The notes beneath the pieces are model-generated. The model was not told where the DNA came from and made no database searches. It was given only the letters and a program-made list of their open reading frames with translations. A DNA stretch of 6,795 nucleotides from Chloroflexota bacterium (GTDB lineage Bacteria; Chloroflexota; Limnocylindria; Limnocylindrales; CSP1-4): positions 1 through 6,795 of the forward strand of contig VBFZ01000044.1 in NCBI GenBank assembly GCA_005880805.1. Direction: 5' to 3'. A program made the translations under genes and the position numbers. Below are positions 5,443 to 6,795 of this stretch, in pieces. Positions within the stretch are counted from its first letter, which is position 1. Each line of letters begins with the position of its first letter.

Positions 5443-6795
5443 GTTATCGGCAACTCCTGGCAGCCGCGCTCGGGGCCGTGCATACGGGTCCGCCGCCGCC
5501 CGTCGTCCCTCCTGCACCCGCAAAGCCGCATCGGATGGCGGTGCTCGTGCTGATCATTCCAATAGCCGCGATCGTCATTGGCGGTCTGGTTGCCGCGTTC
5601 GCCGCGATGGGCCTGGGTGCCGCCGTTCAGGCCCTGGCGGACTGGCTGCCCCTGGACCCGACGGGGCTCGACCCGCTTGACGCGGTCACCGTCGCCGCCG
5701 GCCTTGCCACGCTGGCGGTCGGAATCGCGCGCCGCAAGCGGCTTGCCTGGCTGATGACGGTCGTCGCGTTCGGGGCAGCAGGCGTCGCGCAGGCGCTGAC
5801 CTTCGGGCACCCGATCGGGGCCGCACTCGCGGTGGTCTGCATGGTCGCACTGGTCTCGAACCGCCCGTTCTTCCGTGCCGGAACGGCGCCCAGAGCAAGC
5901 CGGTTCGCGGCGGTTGTCGTGGTCCTCGGCCTTGGGCTGCTCGCCCTCGACTCGGCAATCGGCGACCTGTTGGCCGGAACGTGGGCGCAGCCGGCGGCCG
6001 ACCTTCGCTCGCTCGTCGGGACGCTGACGGACGGCCTGTCGTTCTCGGTCGTGCGGGGCGTGTTCGGGCCATCCGGCCTGCTGGGTCGGGCAGGCCTGGG
6101 TGGGTCCGACGTCGCAGGCGCATTGCTGGACGCCGTCGAGCTGGCCGCACGGATCGCCCTGGTCGTCGCGGCCCTGGCCATCCTCGCAGCGATGTCCGAT
6201 GGTCCTCGTGACGCGCGAGTCGTCCGCCGGGCGCGCGCACTGGGCCGCCGGTACGGGCACGGGGCCCTGCTGCCCTTCCAGCTGGGGCCCGAGGTGCGTC
6301 AGTACATGATTGCCGGGAACCCGGGTGTCGTCGCGTACGGCGTCGCCGGGCGGATGGCCGTTGCCCTGGGCGATCCCGTCGGCCCGCTGGACGCGGCGTG
6401 GCAGACGTTCGATGCCTTCGTGCAGAAGCGCGGGTCGCTCGACCAGATCCCGGCCGTCTACCAGGCGACAGGGGCGGCACGCGGGCGACTCGCGGCGGCC
6501 GGCTTCCGGGCTGTCCGGATCGGCCGGGAGGCCCTCCTCGATCTGGCTGACTTCGAGCTGGCCGGATCGCGCCGCGCCAACCTCCGCCACACCGTCACCA
6601 GAGCCGTCCGCGGCGGTGTCCGCATCTCCTGGTATCCGCGCGGACTGTCAGGCCCGAACGGTCGGGAAACGCTCACAGGCCTTGAGCGCATCGATCGCGA
6701 ATGGACGCGACACGCGGGTGTTCAGCTCCGCTTCACGATCACCGGATTCGACGCGGGGGATCTCGCCGGCGAGAACGTTGCGGTCGCGGTCGCGC
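5439..6795 (+). CDS. MprF/LysX-like aminoacyl-phospholipid synthase (3' truncated by window)
   Basis: The frame is open from the ATG at 5439 to the window end, giving 452 residues without a stop. A Pro-rich cytoplasmic-looking tail (17-31) precedes hydrophobic stretches near 33-58, 83-98, 103-121, 124-140, 155-172 and 229-252, about six membrane segments. From about 265 the sequence resembles the catalytic domain of lysyl/alanyl-phosphatidylglycerol synthases (DUF2156-like, GNAT-type fold): YGVAGRMAVALGDPVGP (300-316), FDAFVQKRG (324-332), VYQATG (340-345), FRAVRIGREALLDLADFELAGSRRANLRHTVTRA (356-389). Known members transfer an amino acid from aminoacyl-tRNA to phosphatidylglycerol or diacylglycerol at the inner leaflet and lower sensitivity to cationic peptides. 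The eight-segment flippase half of full-length MprF is absent, so this is a synthase-only form. The start overlaps the esterase stop (ATGA), with only a weak GGGG before it; coupling is expected. Amino acid and lipid specificity cannot be read. A downstream lysyl-tRNA synthetase domain, as in mycobacterial LysX, cannot be excluded because the end is missing. Confidence 0.85.
   Translation, partial: MSYRQLLAAALGAVHTGPPPPVVPPAPAKPHRMAVLVLIIPIAAIVIGGLVAAFAAMGLGAAVQALADWLPLDPTGLDPLDAVTVAAGLATLAVGIARRKRLAWLMTVVAFGAAGVAQALTFGHPIGAALAVVCMVALVSNRPFFRAGTAPRASRFAAVVVVLGLGLLALDSAIGDLLAGTWAQPAADLRSLVGTLTDGLSFSVVRGVFGPSGLLGRAGLGGSDVAGALLDAVELAARIALVVAALAILAAMSDGPRDARVVRRARALGRRYGHGALLPFQLGPEVRQYMIAGNPGVVAYGVAGRMAVALGDPVGPLDAAWQTFDAFVQKRGSLDQIPAVYQATGAARGRLAAAGFRAVRIGREALLDLADFELAGSRRANLRHTVTRAVRGGVRISWYPRGLSGPNGRETLTGLERIDREWTRHAGVQLRFTITGFDAGDLAGENVAVAVA

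Noticed and set aside
5274..6590. A 438-codon minus-strand open frame opposite the esterase and synthase
   Set aside because: It is Arg/Gln/Asp-rich and featureless, while the plus strand holds recognisable MprF-like motifs and hydrophobic segments over the same stretch.

Overview
This is a GC-rich stretch of bacterial chromosome with six protein genes, five complete and one cut by the right edge. The mix of GC-rich codons, a bidomain 3-hydroxyacyl-CoA dehydrogenase, an ErpA-type protein, a lipoprotein with a Ser/Pro-rich linker and an MprF-type synthase would fit a soil or freshwater Actinomycetota or Chloroflexota lineage. This is an impression; no rRNA or marker gene is present to settle it.

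Left block, minus strand, read right to left: an NAD-dependent 3-hydroxyacyl-CoA dehydrogenase (2496-3668), a small predicted lipoprotein (1859-2470), a thiolase (562-1788) and an ErpA/HesB-type Fe-S carrier (39-419). The dehydrogenase and thiolase catalyse consecutive steps, oxidation of 3-hydroxyacyl-CoA to 3-ketoacyl-CoA and then thiolytic cleavage. Both resemble the enzymes acting on C6 dicarboxylyl-CoA in phenylacetate and beta-ketoadipate breakdown (PaaH and PaaJ/PcaF). Gaps are 25, 70 and 142 bases. The two larger gaps hold promoter-like elements, so the block may be several transcription units: a TACAAT hexamer and a 22-base dyad precede the thiolase, and a -35/-10 pair with 17-base spacing precedes erpA.

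A 202-base divergent intergenic region (3669-3870) separates this block from the right block. It carries the ribosome binding sites of both flanking genes and a TGAGA-N4-TCTCA inverted repeat that could be an operator.

Right block, plus strand: a polytopic membrane protein with a C-terminal esterase (alpha/beta hydrolase) domain predicted to lie outside the membrane (3871-5442). An ATGA overlap joins it to a membrane protein whose C-terminal part looks like the catalytic domain of aminoacyl-phosphatidylglycerol synthases (MprF/LysX, DUF2156-like), which runs off the window at 6795. The second gene is easy to miss because it has no stop inside the window. The most interesting inference is that the two form a synthesis-and-turnover pair for aminoacylated lipids: the synthase adds an amino acid from aminoacyl-tRNA to a lipid, and the tethered hydrolase removes it or acts on a related ester.

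No tRNA, rRNA, CRISPR array, insertion sequence or attachment site was recognised, and no gene-free stretch exceeds 300 bases.
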